Of a stretch of 64,000 nt of DNA, positions 26,921 through 36,788 are shown in pieces. The DNA is from Alteromonas profundi. Its GTDB lineage: Bacteria > Pseudomonadota > Gammaproteobacteria > Enterobacterales > Alteromonadaceae. Position 1 is the stretch's first letter; each line of letters starts with the position of its first letter. The notes under the pieces were generated by a model. It was not told the origin of the DNA. It was given only the letters and a program-made list of their open reading frames with translations, and searched no databases. The stretch is taken from positions 1-64,000 of the forward strand of contig NZ_JAAAWN010000018.1 of NCBI RefSeq assembly GCF_010500865.1, in the 5' to 3' direction. The position numbers were made by a program, and so were the translations under genes.

Positions 26921-28021
26921 TTAATCGTGCACGTACTCCACGACTTCAAGGCCATAGCCCGATAGCGCATGATATTTAATGGGTTTACTGAGTAAACGCA
27001 TCTTATGTACCCCCATGGAAGCAAGAATCTGACTGCCCACACCAATTGTACGCGATGAGCCTTGCCAATCAGCACCTGCCGGGCGTTCACCACGGTCTTC
27101 AGCGGCGAACCTGCGTACTTGTTCTTCAATGTGCTCTTCTTTGCCTAATAACACTAACACACCGCCCTCTTCACCAATCGTTTTCATCCCCTGCTCTAGG
27201 GTCATAGAACGATGGATTCCACGGGTAGAACCTAGTAAGTCACTGAATGTATTGTGCAGATGTACACGGACCAACGTAGGGTTTTGCGCAGTGATTTCGC
27301 CTTTTTTGAGGGCAAAATGTAGTTGGTTGTCTATGCTGTCTTTGAAGGTATGGAGTTCAAACTCACCATATTCTGTAGGCAATATACACTGCGCTACCTT
27401 TTCAATGGTAGTTTCATTTAAATTTCTATATTCGATAAGATCTGCAATCGTACCTATTTTAAGCCCATGTTTGGCCGCAAACTTTTCAAGTTCAGGCCTA
27501 CGTGCCATGGTGCCGTCTTCATTGAGTATTTCAACAATGACGCCTGCCGGCTCCAGTCCCGCCAAACGCGGTAAATCAACCCCTGCTTCTGTGTGACCGG
27601 CACGATTAAGTACCCCGCCCTCTTTAGCAATAAGGGGGAAAATATGTCCAGGTTGTACAATATCTGATGCTTTAGCATCTTCGGCTACCGCGGCTTTTAT
27701 GGTAACAGCTCTATCAGCCGCAGAAATACCCGTGGTCACGCCGCGGGCGGCTTCAATAGATACGGTAAAGTTTGTCGAAAACTGGGCTTCGTTTTTATCT
27801 ACCATAAGTGGCAAATTTAGACGTAGGCAACGCTCTTGCGTCATAGGTAAACACACTAACCCACGGCAATGGGTTACCATAAAGTTGATCGCTTCAGGTG
27901 TGACGTGTTCTGCCGCCATTATAACGTCGCCTTCATTTTCGCGATCTTCATCATCCATCAGAATAACCATTTTACCCTGGCGGATATCTTCGATAATTTC
28001 TTGTGTCGTGTTAAATTTCAT
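26921..28021 (-). CDS. ribB: 3,4-dihydroxy-2-butanone-4-phosphate synthase with degenerate GTP cyclohydrolase II-like domain (RibBX type)
   Basis: The N-terminal half (1-200) is an intact DHBP synthase with [18 protein letters not shown]-like QPGHIFPL and HTEAGVDL. The C-terminal half (about 205-366) resembles GTP cyclohydrolase II in its start (EFELHTFKD) and its end. The zinc-binding cysteines are missing: where active enzymes have RVHSEC and a following C-D-C, this protein reads [10 protein letters not shown] and TRGIHRSM. That is the layout of the RibBX variant known from Shewanella and many Proteobacteria, in which the X domain lacks cyclohydrolase activity. A separate ribA should therefore exist elsewhere. 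It is often labelled ribBA by automated annotation. Confidence 0.9.
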   Translation of the reverse strand: MKFNTTQEIIEDIRQGKMVILMDDEDRENEGDVIMAAEHVTPEAINFMVTHCRGLVCLPMTQERCLRLNLPLMVDKNEAQFSTNFTVSIEAARGVTTGISAADRAVTIKAAVAEDAKASDIVQPGHIFPLIAKEGGVLNRAGHTEAGVDLPRLAGLEPAGVIVEILNEDGTMARRPELEKFAAKHGLKIGTIADLIEYRNLNETTIEKVAQCILPTEYGEFELHTFKDSIDNQLHFALKKGEITAQNPTLVRVHLHNTFSDLLGSTRGIHRSMTLEQGMKTIGEEGGVLVLLGKEEHIEEQVRRFAAEDRGERPAGADWQGSSRTIGVGSQILASMGVHKMRLLSKPIKYHALSGYGLEVVEYVHD

Positions 28022-28041
28022 TGTGTGTGCTTCTTGTAGGG

Positions 28042-28704
28042 TTATCTTTTTAAATATCCGTTTTCTGCTAGGAAAGCCATGTCTATGCCTTTGGTTGTCG
28101 GCGACGCTGCTTTATCGCCCATCATCAAGCGCTCTAAATAGCGGGCGATAACATCCACTTCCAAGTTTACCTGCGTACCCACGGTGTAAGTGCCCATAAT
28201 GGTTTCTTGTAATGTATGGGGAATTATCCACAACATAAACTCAGCACCGTTAACCTGATTAACGGTAAGACTTACGCCATCAACGGTAATACTGCCTTTA
28301 TGCGCTATGTACTTCGCTAAAGATGTGGGCGCTTTTACCCAAAATTCAATGTAGTCGGTGTGCTTGATAATCTGGCTTACTTCACCTACGCCATCTACGT
28401 GTCCAGAAACAATGTGACCGCCAAGTCGGTCAGTTGGACGCATCGCTTTTTCAAGGTTAACACGAGAACCCCCACCATAATGGGCAAAACCGGTAAGTTT
28501 TATGGTTTCAGCAGAAACATCAGCACAATAATAATCCGCGCCTTTTTCAGTAACCGTTAAACACACGCCATTGGTGGCAATACTGTCACCTAAGGCTACG
28601 TCTGACATATCTAATGTAGGAGAAGATACCGTCAAGCGTATATCACTGCCGCGGTTTTCTAACTTTGTAATGGTGCCAAGAGCGCCAATAATTCCCGTAA
28701 ACAT
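28042..28704 (-). CDS. ribE: Riboflavin synthase, alpha subunit
   Basis: This enzyme dismutates two molecules of 6,7-dimethyl-8-ribityllumazine to riboflavin. The 220-residue protein shows two tandem lumazine-binding halves, starting MFTGII and with the second near residue 98 ([12 protein letters not shown]). Motifs such as GVCLTV and GVSLTVN mark equivalent positions of the duplicated fold. It lies between ribD and ribBX in the same operon. Confidence 0.95.
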   Translation of the reverse strand: MFTGIIGALGTITKLENRGSDIRLTVSSPTLDMSDVALGDSIATNGVCLTVTEKGADYYCADVSAETIKLTGFAHYGGGSRVNLEKAMRPTDRLGGHIVSGHVDGVGEVSQIIKHTDYIEFWVKAPTSLAKYIAHKGSITVDGVSLTVNQVNGAEFMLWIIPHTLQETIMGTYTVGTQVNLEVDVIARYLERLMMGDKAASPTTKGIDMAFLAENGYLKR

Positions 28705-28729
28705 AACCTTCCTCGTGGTACTAATTCGC

Positions 28730-29839
28730 TTACCTAACGTGGTAACTTAATTTGATATCGTTACCAATCTGTCTCACCTCAGCAAGAGATAGCGTAATCG
28801 CCTGATTCAAATCACTAAATTGCGGTAACGATACCATACCTTGCGCGCTATCACCCAATAGCTTAGACGCTTGATAGCAGATTAGCTCATCCACCTCACC
28901 AGCCAAAAGTAATGCGCCAGCAAGCCCAGGACCCGCTTCTACCCAAACTTCGTTAAATTGCATAGCACCTAATTGTAGCATTAGGCTACTAAGGTCAACC
29001 TTTCCATTGACCTCATCTACTTGAATAAACTGGCCATTTTGGGTATCGGCCTGTGCTTTTGTGGTGGCTATAAACGTAGGATGGCCATCGTTAAATAACT
29101 GGTAATGACGAGCAAGTGCCGTTTGACTACTCACTACAACACGCACTGGCTGTCGATAAGTATCCAAAGGATAGTCACTGATATTTGCTTCGCCAGGACG
29201 TACAAGTAAGCTAGGGTCGTCATTACGAACGGTGCCTGAACCCGTTAATATAGCGCAACTTTGCGCTCGGTATTGCTGTACATCTTTGCGAGCTTGAGGC
29301 CCCGTTATCCATTGACTGACACCGTTAGCCAATGCAATTTTTCCATCCAAGCTAATACCTTGTTTCAGGCGAACATAGGGTTTACCAGTGAGCATGCGTT
29401 TAATGAACCCAGGATTAAGCGCCGCGGCTTCGGCAGAAAGGATGTCTGCGACCACTTCAATACCGGCATCTTGGAGTTTTTTAATTCCGTTCCCACTTAC
29501 ATTGGGGTTAGGATCTGTCATGGCAATAACTACACGACTGACACCTGATGTAATAAGTGCATCAGCACATGGGGGGGTTCGGCCAAAATGGCTACATGGC
29601 TCTAAGGTAACGTATGCAGTGGCGTTTTTAGCCTTTCCGCCAGCTTGGCGCAGCGCATGAACTTCGGCATGGGGGGTGCCGGCTTGAAGATGTACGCCTT
29701 CTCCTACACAGGTGTTATCGCTATTAACAATAACGCACCCAACGCGAGGGTTTGGTGACGTAGTGAAGCGCCCTTTTTCTGCAAGACGAATGGCTTTCGC
29801 CATCCAAAAATAATCTAGGTCAATGGTAGATGTGTCCAC
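28730..29839 (-). CDS. ribD: Bifunctional diaminohydroxyphosphoribosylaminopyrimidine deaminase / 5-amino-6-(5-phosphoribosylamino)uracil reductase
   Basis: RibD performs steps two and three of riboflavin synthesis. The 369-residue protein has an N-terminal zinc deaminase (HAEVHAL and PCSHFGRTPPC, about 50-90) and a C-terminal reductase (KQGISLDGKIA, ILTGSGTVRNDDPSL, VEAGPGLAGALL). It lies between nrdR and ribE, the conserved order. Confidence 0.96.
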   Translation of the reverse strand: MDTSTIDLDYFWMAKAIRLAEKGRFTTSPNPRVGCVIVNSDNTCVGEGVHLQAGTPHAEVHALRQAGGKAKNATAYVTLEPCSHFGRTPPCADALITSGVSRVVIAMTDPNPNVSGNGIKKLQDAGIEVVADILSAEAAALNPGFIKRMLTGKPYVRLKQGISLDGKIALANGVSQWITGPQARKDVQQYRAQSCAILTGSGTVRNDDPSLLVRPGEANISDYPLDTYRQPVRVVVSSQTALARHYQLFNDGHPTFIATTKAQADTQNGQFIQVDEVNGKVDLSSLMLQLGAMQFNEVWVEAGPGLAGALLLAGEVDELICYQASKLLGDSAQGMVSLPQFSDLNQAITLSLAEVRQIGNDIKLSYHVR

Positions 29840-29853
29840 TACATACCCTATTG

Positions 29854-30303
29854 TTAGTCTCCTAGTCTGGCAATTTCCTCACCAAATTCTCGGATATCTT
29901 CAAAAGAACGGTAGACTGAGGCAAAGCGCACATAGGCCACTTTATCCAGTTCTTTGAGCGCCTTCATAATTAAGTTACCCAGCAATTCGCTGCTCACTTC
30001 ACGCTCACCAGTGGCTCTTAGCTCGGATTTAAGCGAAAGAATGCACTGCTCAACTTTTTCAGTACTGACGGGCCTTTTTTCTAATGCACGCTGTAACCCT
30101 GCACGCAACTTGTCTTCGTTGAAAGGCTCCCGTGAGCCGTCTCGCTTAATCACCCGCGGCATCACTAATTCGGCACTTTCAAAGGTAGTAAAACGTTCGT
30201 GACAGACGACGCACTCGCGTCGTCTGCGCACTTGCTGCCCCTCAGCCACTAAGCGAGAGTCTATAACTTTAGTTTCTTGCTGTGAGCAAAAAGGGCAAAA
30301 CAT
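29854..30303 (-). CDS. nrdR: Transcriptional repressor NrdR
   Basis: NrdR senses dATP/ATP and represses ribonucleotide reductase genes. The 149-residue protein has an N-terminal zinc ribbon (CPFC near residue 3, then CVVC near 37, preceded by RRRREC) and an ATP-cone domain ([11 protein letters not shown] through [13 protein letters not shown]). It follows glyA by 15 bp and precedes ribD, as in many gammaproteobacteria. Confidence 0.96.
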   Translation of the reverse strand: MFCPFCSQQETKVIDSRLVAEGQQVRRRRECVVCHERFTTFESAELVMPRVIKRDGSREPFNEDKLRAGLQRALEKRPVSTEKVEQCILSLKSELRATGEREVSSELLGNLIMKALKELDKVAYVRFASVYRSFEDIREFGEEIARLGD

Positions 30304-30318
30304 CTCAAACCTACCTAT

Positions 30319-31575
30319 TTACGCGTAAACAGGGAACTGTTCACACAGTGCTACAACTTCATCTTGTACACGTTTGATAACTGACTCATCGCCCATGTTA
30401 TCTAGAATGTCACATATCCACGTTGCAACTTGTTTCGCTTGTTCTTCTTTAAAACCACGACGGGTAATCGCTGGGCTACCAATTCGTAAGCCACTGGTTA
30501 CAAACGGAGAACGAGGATCGTTAGGAACCGAGTTCTTGTTTACTGTGATGTTAGCTGAACCAAGCGCCGCATCAGCCTCTTTACCAGTTATATCTTTGTC
30601 AATCAGATCGAGCAAGAACAAGTGGTTATCAGTGCCGCCTGATACAATTTTATAGCCACGCTCTTGCATAACCGACACCATCGCTTTGGCATTGGCAACA
30701 ACTTGTTGCTGATACAGTTTAAATTCTGGCTGAAGTGCTTCTTTAAACGCTACGGCTTTCGCTGCAATGACATGACAAAGCGGGCCGCCTTGGTTGCCAG
30801 GGAATACCGAGCTATTAAACTTCTTGTAAAGAGTTTCATCGCCACATGAAGACAAAATAAGACCACTACGCGGGCCCGCTAATGTTTTATGCGTGGTCGT
30901 TGTTACTACGTGCGCGTGGGGCAAGGGGTTAGGATAAACGCCTGCTGCAACAAGACCGGCAACATGAGCCATATCTACCAGCAAATAAGCCCCTACCATA
31001 TCGGCAATTTCGCGGAATTTCGCCCAGTCCACAATACCTGAGTACGCAGAGAAGCCGCCGATAATCATTTTCGGCTTATGTTCTTTAGCCAATGCCTCTA
31101 CTTGCGCGTAGTCGATTTCACCGGTTTCTTTATTTAAGCCATACTGTACTGCATTGTAGGTCTTACCAGAAAAGTTAACATGCGAACCATGCGTAAGGTG
31201 GCCACCTTCTGATAGACTCATGCCTAATACAGTATCACCGGCTTCCAATAGCGCCATGAAAACCGCTGAGTTCGCTTGCGAACCTGCATGGGGTTGTACA
31301 TTGGCGTAATCCGCACCAAACAGCTCTTTCGCTCTATCAATGGCAAGTTGCTCAACCACGTCTACGTGTTCACAACCACCGTAATAACGCTTCCCTGGAT
31401 AACCTTCAGCATATTTATTCGTAAGCTGAGAACCTTGCGCTTCCATTACGCGCGGGCTGCAGTAGTTTTCTGAAGCAATCAGTTCGATGTGATGTTCTTG
31501 ACGCTTAACCTCTTTTGCCATTGCATCGGCTAATTCAGGGTCAAAGTCAGCTATGTTCATTTCGCGAGGTAACAT
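30319..31575 (-). CDS. glyA: Serine hydroxymethyltransferase
   Basis: GlyA interconverts serine and glycine with tetrahydrofolate, the main source of one-carbon units. The 418-residue PLP enzyme has [33 protein letters not shown] and the PLP-lysine motif [16 protein letters not shown]. Length is standard. It is the first gene of the nine-gene run that continues through nrdR, the riboflavin genes, nusB, thiL and pgpA. Confidence 0.97.
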   Translation of the reverse strand: MLPREMNIADFDPELADAMAKEVKRQEHHIELIASENYCSPRVMEAQGSQLTNKYAEGYPGKRYYGGCEHVDVVEQLAIDRAKELFGADYANVQPHAGSQANSAVFMALLEAGDTVLGMSLSEGGHLTHGSHVNFSGKTYNAVQYGLNKETGEIDYAQVEALAKEHKPKMIIGGFSAYSGIVDWAKFREIADMVGAYLLVDMAHVAGLVAAGVYPNPLPHAHVVTTTTHKTLAGPRSGLILSSCGDETLYKKFNSSVFPGNQGGPLCHVIAAKAVAFKEALQPEFKLYQQQVVANAKAMVSVMQERGYKIVSGGTDNHLFLLDLIDKDITGKEADAALGSANITVNKNSVPNDPRSPFVTSGLRIGSPAITRRGFKEEQAKQVATWICDILDNMGDESVIKRVQDEVVALCEQFPVYA

Positions 31576-31688
31576 GGGGGCTCCTTAACTGCAGTAGTAA
31601 ATTGGCACGTTAAATTAGGCATATCGTTGGCTAATTTTGGCCTCATATTCTAGCCATTTTCAGTCGCTTGTATACCGCTTTGTGCGCA

Positions 31689-31712
31689 AAACCCAGCAAA
31701 TGAGCTAGGTTT
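31689..31712 (-). terminator. Weak terminator-like hairpin after lpxD
   Basis: On the minus strand AAACC-T-AGC and GCT-G-GGTTT pair with one mismatch across a 6-nt loop, ending in TTTTG. It lies between the lpxD stop and the glyA start. The stem is short, so this is only suggestive. Confidence 0.4.
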
Positions 31713-31738
31713 AACGTAATACCAGCCTTACAAGGTGA

Positions 31739-32767
31739 TCAGACCTGTTTTTCTAACGCCCTTACGCGGCTAAACAAACTACCGATTTTTTGAAGTTGCA
31801 CGGTATTTTTGCGCCATTGCTTATTTGGTTGCGCGGGCTGCCCCGAAGAGTATACGCCGGGTTCTTTGATATCCTGCACCACCATGGTGTAGCCTGTTAC
31901 TTGTACATTGTCACAAATTGAAATGTGGCCATTAACACCTACCCCCCCTGCAATAATTACGTGTTTACCGATATTACAGCTTCCTGCGATCCCGGTATGA
32001 CCGCAAACACAGGAATGATCGCCAATAATACAGTTATGTCCAATTTGCACTTGGTTATCAATAATCACGTTAGTGCCTAGCACTGTATCGTCAAGGGCAC
32101 CACGGTCAATACTGCTACTTGCGCCTATCTGACTATCATCACCAATAATCACAGACCCCGTCTGCGGGATAGGAAGCCATGTCCCTTTATCGTTTGCATA
32201 GCCAAAACCTGCAGCCCCTATTACGGTTTGGCTGTGTACTGTCACCCGTTTGCCAATTTGAACATCGTGATAAATGGTTACGTTGGGATATATAATACTG
32301 TCAGCACCAATACGCGCCCCTTTTCTGATAACCGTATTTGCGCCAATAACCACACCATCGCCAAGCACTACATTTTCTTCTATTAGTACATTATGTCCTA
32401 ACGATACATTGCTACCAATGTTGGCAGAAGGCGCGACGATGGCGGTATCTGCTATACCGCTTGCCACCGGCGGCGTGGTGTCAAAAAGTTGCGCTATTTT
32501 AGCAAACACTGCATGAGGATTATCAGCCACAAGCGCTGCACAAGGAACTTCATCTTGCAGATTACTGTGAACAATAACAGCACCAGCCTGCGTGCTGGCC
32601 AACTGGCTTTTGTATTTAGGGTTTGTAAGGAACGAAATTTGATGTGCTTTTGCCCCTGCCAATGTGCCTACCGCCGATATGCTCACATCGCCGTTTCCGT
32701 GCACTGTCCCGCCAACTAGGTTAGCAAGCTCTGAAAGGCTATAAGTGGGTTTGTTCATTGCAGTCAT
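31739..32767 (-). CDS. lpxD: UDP-3-O-(3-hydroxyacyl)glucosamine N-acyltransferase
   Basis: LpxD adds the second hydroxyacyl chain in lipid A synthesis. The 342-residue protein has the N-terminal uridine-binding domain (1-100), then a left-handed beta-helix of hexapeptide repeats with the hallmark segments GFGYANDKGTW, IDRGALDDT, QIGHNC (predicted catalytic His) and GYTMV. It is complete. It is isolated here, away from the usual bamA-skp-lpxD-fabZ-lpxA block, so it may be a second copy. The first ATG has AGGT about 10 bp upstream; a second ATG three codons later is possible. Confidence 0.92.
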   Translation of the reverse strand: MTAMNKPTYSLSELANLVGGTVHGNGDVSISAVGTLAGAKAHQISFLTNPKYKSQLASTQAGAVIVHSNLQDEVPCAALVADNPHAVFAKIAQLFDTTPPVASGIADTAIVAPSANIGSNVSLGHNVLIEENVVLGDGVVIGANTVIRKGARIGADSIIYPNVTIYHDVQIGKRVTVHSQTVIGAAGFGYANDKGTWLPIPQTGSVIIGDDSQIGASSSIDRGALDDTVLGTNVIIDNQVQIGHNCIIGDHSCVCGHTGIAGSCNIGKHVIIAGGVGVNGHISICDNVQVTGYTMVVQDIKEPGVYSSGQPAQPNKQWRKNTVQLQKIGSLFSRVRALEKQV

Positions 32768-32966
32768 TCAGATAATACCTGTGTAATCGTTTCGGTTATG
32801 CTAACCAAGTTTACCTTAAATCGAAAAGGCTACCGATCTATAATTCGCTAATTTAGCCCTAACTGCGCAAAATAACAGCACCTACGTGGTACGTTGGCGT
32901 TACAGGGTGGCGCAGGTTATCCTGTTGCACGTATAATCATGATTTATTTTCAGCCAAGGACACCGC

Positions 32967-34634
32967 ATGTCTCAATACGTTTACAGTATGCATCGGGTAG
33001 GAAAAATTGTTCCCCCGAACCGTCAGATTTTAAAAGATATATCGCTGAGCTTTTTCCCTGGTGCCAAAATTGGTGTGCTAGGTCTTAACGGCGCGGGTAA
33101 ATCTACCTTGCTTCGTATTATGGCAGGGCTAGATACCGATATTGAAGGTGAAGCTCGCCCTCAACCCGGTTTAAAAATTGGTTATCTTCCACAGGAGCCG
33201 CAGCTTGACGAAAGTAAAGATGTGCGCGGCAATATTGAAGAAGCCGTAGCCGACGTGAAGCACGCATTAACTCGCCTTGATGAAGTTTATGCTGCCTACG
33301 CAGAAGCCGATGCTGATTTTGATGCGTTGGCAAAAGAACAAGGCGAGCTAGAAGCTATTATTCAAGCCAAAGACGGTCATAATTTGGATAATGCTCTTGA
33401 GCGTGCCGCCGATGCACTTCGCCTTCCTGCATGGGACGCCGACGTAAGCAAACTTTCAGGGGGTGAACGCCGCCGGGTTGCGCTTTGCCGCTTACTATTA
33501 GAAAAACCAGAAATGCTGTTGCTTGATGAACCAACTAACCACTTAGACGCCGAATCTGTTGCATGGTTAGAACGTTTCCTTCATGACTATGAGGGTACAG
33601 TAGTTGCCATAACCCATGATAGATACTTCCTTGATAATGTTGCTGGCTGGATATTAGAGCTAGACCGTGGTGAAGGTATTCCGTGGGAAGGCAACTATTC
33701 TTCGTGGCTTGAACAAAAAGAAAAACGTTTAGAGCAAGAAGAACGCGCTGAAAGTGCCCGTCAAAAGAGTATGAAGCAAGAACTTGAATGGGTACGTTCA
33801 AATCCGAAAGGCCGGCATGCAAAAAGTAAAGCTCGTATGACCCGCTTTGAAGAAATGTCTACCAGCGACTATCAAAAGCGCAACGAAACCAACGAACTCT
33901 TCATTCCGCCAGGCGAACGCCTAGGTGATAAAGTGATAGAGGTGGAAGGGCTTAACAAATCCTATGGTGAACGCGTTCTAATAGACAACCTTTCGTTTAA
34001 AGTACCTAAAGGCGCTATCGTGGGTATCGTCGGGCCAAATGGTGCGGGTAAATCTACACTATTTAGAATGCTAACCGGCGCGGAGCAACCTGACTCTGGT
34101 TCAATCGATATTGGTGAGTCGGTTAAAATAGCCAGTGTAGAGCAGTTTCGCGACCACATGAATGAAAATAACACTGTGTGGAAGGAGATTTCCGACGATC
34201 AAGATATTATTCGTATTGGCAACTTTGAAATTAATAGCCGCGCGTATTGCAGCCGATTTAACTTCAAAGGCAACAGCCAGCAGAAATTTATTAAAGATTT
34301 GTCGGGTGGTGAGCGTAACCGAGTACACCTTGCTAAGCTATTGAAAGCGGGTGGCAACGTGCTGCTTTTAGATGAGCCCACCAACGACTTGGACGTTGAA
34401 ACACTTCGTGCACTAGAAAATGCACTCTTAGAGTTTCCTGGCTGTGCCATGGTTATTTCCCATGACCGCTGGTTCTTAGACCGCGTAGCAACCCATATCA
34501 TGGATTATCGCGACGAAGGCAGCATCAATTTCTTTGAAGGTAACTACGCCGACTACGAGAGCTGGTTAAAAGCAGAATATGGCCAAGATGTGGTTGAGCC
34601 TCACCGCTTAAAATACAAACGTATGACTAAATAA
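32967..34634 (+). CDS. ettA: Energy-dependent translational throttle protein EttA
   Basis: EttA is an ABC-F ATPase that binds the ribosomal E site and gates entry into elongation according to the ATP/ADP ratio. The 555-residue protein has two ABC cassettes with Walker A GLNGAGKST (near 44) and GPNGAGKST (near 356), signature motifs LSGGERRRVALCRLL and LSGGERNRVHLAKLL, and LLLDEPTNHLDA / LLLDEPTNDLDV. The linker between them is of EttA length (PtIM), and there are no membrane segments. The full-length match and start MSQYVYSMHRVGKIVPP are typical. Confidence 0.96.
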   Translation: MSQYVYSMHRVGKIVPPNRQILKDISLSFFPGAKIGVLGLNGAGKSTLLRIMAGLDTDIEGEARPQPGLKIGYLPQEPQLDESKDVRGNIEEAVADVKHALTRLDEVYAAYAEADADFDALAKEQGELEAIIQAKDGHNLDNALERAADALRLPAWDADVSKLSGGERRRVALCRLLLEKPEMLLLDEPTNHLDAESVAWLERFLHDYEGTVVAITHDRYFLDNVAGWILELDRGEGIPWEGNYSSWLEQKEKRLEQEERAESARQKSMKQELEWVRSNPKGRHAKSKARMTRFEEMSTSDYQKRNETNELFIPPGERLGDKVIEVEGLNKSYGERVLIDNLSFKVPKGAIVGIVGPNGAGKSTLFRMLTGAEQPDSGSIDIGESVKIASVEQFRDHMNENNTVWKEISDDQDIIRIGNFEINSRAYCSRFNFKGNSQQKFIKDLSGGERNRVHLAKLLKAGGNVLLLDEPTNDLDVETLRALENALLEFPGCAMVISHDRWFLDRVATHIMDYRDEGSINFFEGNYADYESWLKAEYGQDVVEPHRLKYKRMTK

Positions 34635-34677
34635 TAGCAAGGGTTAACCTTGATAAGGCTTCTTAAGCTATTTTTCT

Positions 34678-34706
34678 AAAGCGCTCCTTTTAAGGGGCGC
34701 TTTTTT
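34678..34706 (+). terminator. Terminator after ettA
   Basis: AAAGCGC and GCGCTTT flank a CTCCTTTTAAGGG-type loop stem and are followed by a T6 run. It lies 43 bp after the ettA stop. Confidence 0.8.
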
Positions 34707-34827
34707 GTACGGGTTTTGTATGTGCGTTTACCTTACAGGCAATCGAACAAGCACAAAGGTTGCGACCTTTCACTATTTAACCAATACTGTGGGTATCATT
34801 TTACGTAGTGCAGTGTGGTTCGCAGCT

Positions 34828-35223
34828 ATGTCTGATAAACGCCAATTTACAAGGGTGGCTTTAAATGTACCAGGTACACTTTCTCATAGTGGGCAAAACG
34901 TAGACATCATTGTTAGTGATGTGTCGCTTCACGGAATTAAACTGCTCGCCGAAGAAGGGCATTTAGCAAAATTACCTTTTGACAGCCATTTTCCTTATAC
35001 CGCCACTTTTCAGGCTAATGCGGATAGCCCCGAAATCAGTTTGCATATTGAACAGCTCTATCGACACTCAGACGGTCGCACAGATTACGTATCGCTGGGT
35101 TGTAAGGTGGATAAAATTGATATTGAAAGCGTGAGCGCCCTACGCCGCTTAATTACATTAAACAGCGCAGACACCCACATTGACGAGAAAGAAATCAACG
35201 CGCTTATAAATGCACTTTACTGA
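34828..35223 (+). CDS. Single-domain PilZ protein (predicted c-di-GMP receptor)
   Basis: From the ATG at 34828 the product is 131 residues (MSDKRQFTRVALN); the open frame extends 41 codons upstream but runs back into the ettA terminator, so it is not used. It carries both c-di-GMP contact motifs of PilZ domains, RQFTR (R-x3-R) near residue 5 and DVSLHG (D-x-S-x2-G) near 32. No other domain is visible. It overlaps the end of convergent radA by 7 bp. Its role (motility, pilus or matrix control) cannot be told from sequence. Confidence 0.85.
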   Translation: MSDKRQFTRVALNVPGTLSHSGQNVDIIVSDVSLHGIKLLAEEGHLAKLPFDSHFPYTATFQANADSPEISLHIEQLYRHSDGRTDYVSLGCKVDKIDIESVSALRRLITLNSADTHIDEKEINALINALY

Positions 35224-36584
35224 AGTGCTTCAAGGGCATCACACAGCTGAGCGACAGGCACAACTGTCATACCAGCAATAGCCTGCTTAGGTGCATTAGC
35301 TTTAGGTACAATGGCGCGTTTAAAACCATGCTTTGCGGCTTCGACAATACGCTCGGTACCATTTGGCACAGGGCGAATTTCCCCCGCTAAGCCTACTTCA
35401 CCAAATACGATAAGATCTTTAGGTAACGCACGATTTCGAAAGCTTGAAACCATAGCGACTAACAACGCCAAATCTGCGCTGGTTTCAGTTACCTTCACCC
35501 CGCCCACCACATTGACAAAAACGTCTTGGTCATTCATTTGCACATTACCGTGGCGATGAAGGACCGCTAGCAACATAGACAGACGGTTTTGGTCCAGCCC
35601 TACGGCAATTCGACGGGGGTTAGACATTTGGGAGTAATCAACCAGTGCTTGAATTTCTACCAGTAGTGGACGTGTTCCTTCCCAGATTACCATTACACTG
35701 GAACCCGGGGTTTCGTTTTCTCCGCGACTTAAAAATATTGCCGATGGGTTACTTACTTCTTTAAGGCCTCGTTCGGTCATGGCAAACACACCAAGTTCGT
35801 TTACTGCGCCAAACCGGTTTTTATGGCTTCGCAGTGTGCGATAACGGCCGTCGCTCTCCCCCTCAAGCATCATAGAACTATCAATGCAGTGTTCAAGAAC
35901 CTTAGGGCCTGCGAGATTGCCATCTTTAGTTACATGACCAACGATAAACATAGAAATATGCTGCTGTTTGGCAAAACGAGTTAAATATGCGGCACTTTCA
36001 CGGACTTGGGAAACGCTGCCGGGAGCAGATTGAACATCGGCCACATGCATAACTTGAATAGAATCGATAACCATAATTTTCGGTTTTTTTGTCAAGGCTA
36101 GATCGCAAATGGTTTCAACATTAGTCTCCGCTAACATCATTAACTTATCGTCGGGCAAGTTTAAGCGTTTTGCCCGCATTGCGACTTGCTGAAGTGATTC
36201 CTCACCAGTTACATAAAGCGCCGATGCAGTGCGTGCCATTTGACACATCACCTGTAGTAATAGTGTGCTTTTACCCGCCCCCGGCGACCCCCCTATTAAC
36301 ATGGCTGCGCCAGGTACAATACCACCACCCAGTACACGGTCTAACTCTTTAAACCCAGCACTAAAGCGCGGTAACGCCTCTAAATCAATGGCATTAAGGG
36401 TTTCAATTTTTGCAACCGTTTGCCCCGCATACCCTGATAAGGTTGGCTTTGAACTAGTCTTTGCGCTACTTACCACAAACTCACTAATAGTGTTCCATTC
36501 TTTACACTCTGAACACTGCCCCTGCCAACGGGGAAATTCTGCTCCACAGTCGGAGCACACGTATGCGGTTTTGCGTTTTGCCAT
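35217..36584 (-). CDS. radA: DNA repair protein RadA
   Basis: RadA is a RecA-like branch-migration helicase that extends recombination intermediates. The 455-residue protein has the N-terminal four-Cys zinc finger (CSDCG...CSECKEW), Walker A GGSPGAGKSTLL, the RadA-specific KNRFG motif, and a C-terminal Lon-protease-like domain (about 270-455). serB and ytjB, its usual neighbours, lie nearby, but separated by the large PilZ gene. Confidence 0.96.
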   Translation of the reverse strand: MAKRKTAYVCSDCGAEFPRWQGQCSECKEWNTISEFVVSSAKTSSKPTLSGYAGQTVAKIETLNAIDLEALPRFSAGFKELDRVLGGGIVPGAAMLIGGSPGAGKSTLLLQVMCQMARTASALYVTGEESLQQVAMRAKRLNLPDDKLMMLAETNVETICDLALTKKPKIMVIDSIQVMHVADVQSAPGSVSQVRESAAYLTRFAKQQHISMFIVGHVTKDGNLAGPKVLEHCIDSSMMLEGESDGRYRTLRSHKNRFGAVNELGVFAMTERGLKEVSNPSAIFLSRGENETPGSSVMVIWEGTRPLLVEIQALVDYSQMSNPRRIAVGLDQNRLSMLLAVLHRHGNVQMNDQDVFVNVVGGVKVTETSADLALLVAMVSSFRNRALPKDLIVFGEVGLAGEIRPVPNGTERIVEAAKHGFKRAIVPKANAPKQAIAGMTVVPVAQLCDALEALQ

Positions 36585-36788
36585 ATTTCAGTTTTATCCA
36601 CACCCTAAAAGGGGTATTCTAACACGATAATAAAGGCATAAGTAACTCGCTCAACGTACCCTTTCTACCCCAATTGACCTAGTTAAATAGGTAAGCTTTA
36701 ACGCCACAATAGGGTTATATTAATGTGTTGAGTGAATCTGCCGATAAAAAGCTATAACCATGGACTCAAGCAAAGAAGTTATGCCTAC

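Noticed and set aside
31607..31630. TTGGCACGTTAAATTAGGC resembling a sigma-54 promoter
   Set aside because: The GG-to-GC spacing is not 10 bp. A similar TTGGCACGG at 25776 also has the wrong spacing.
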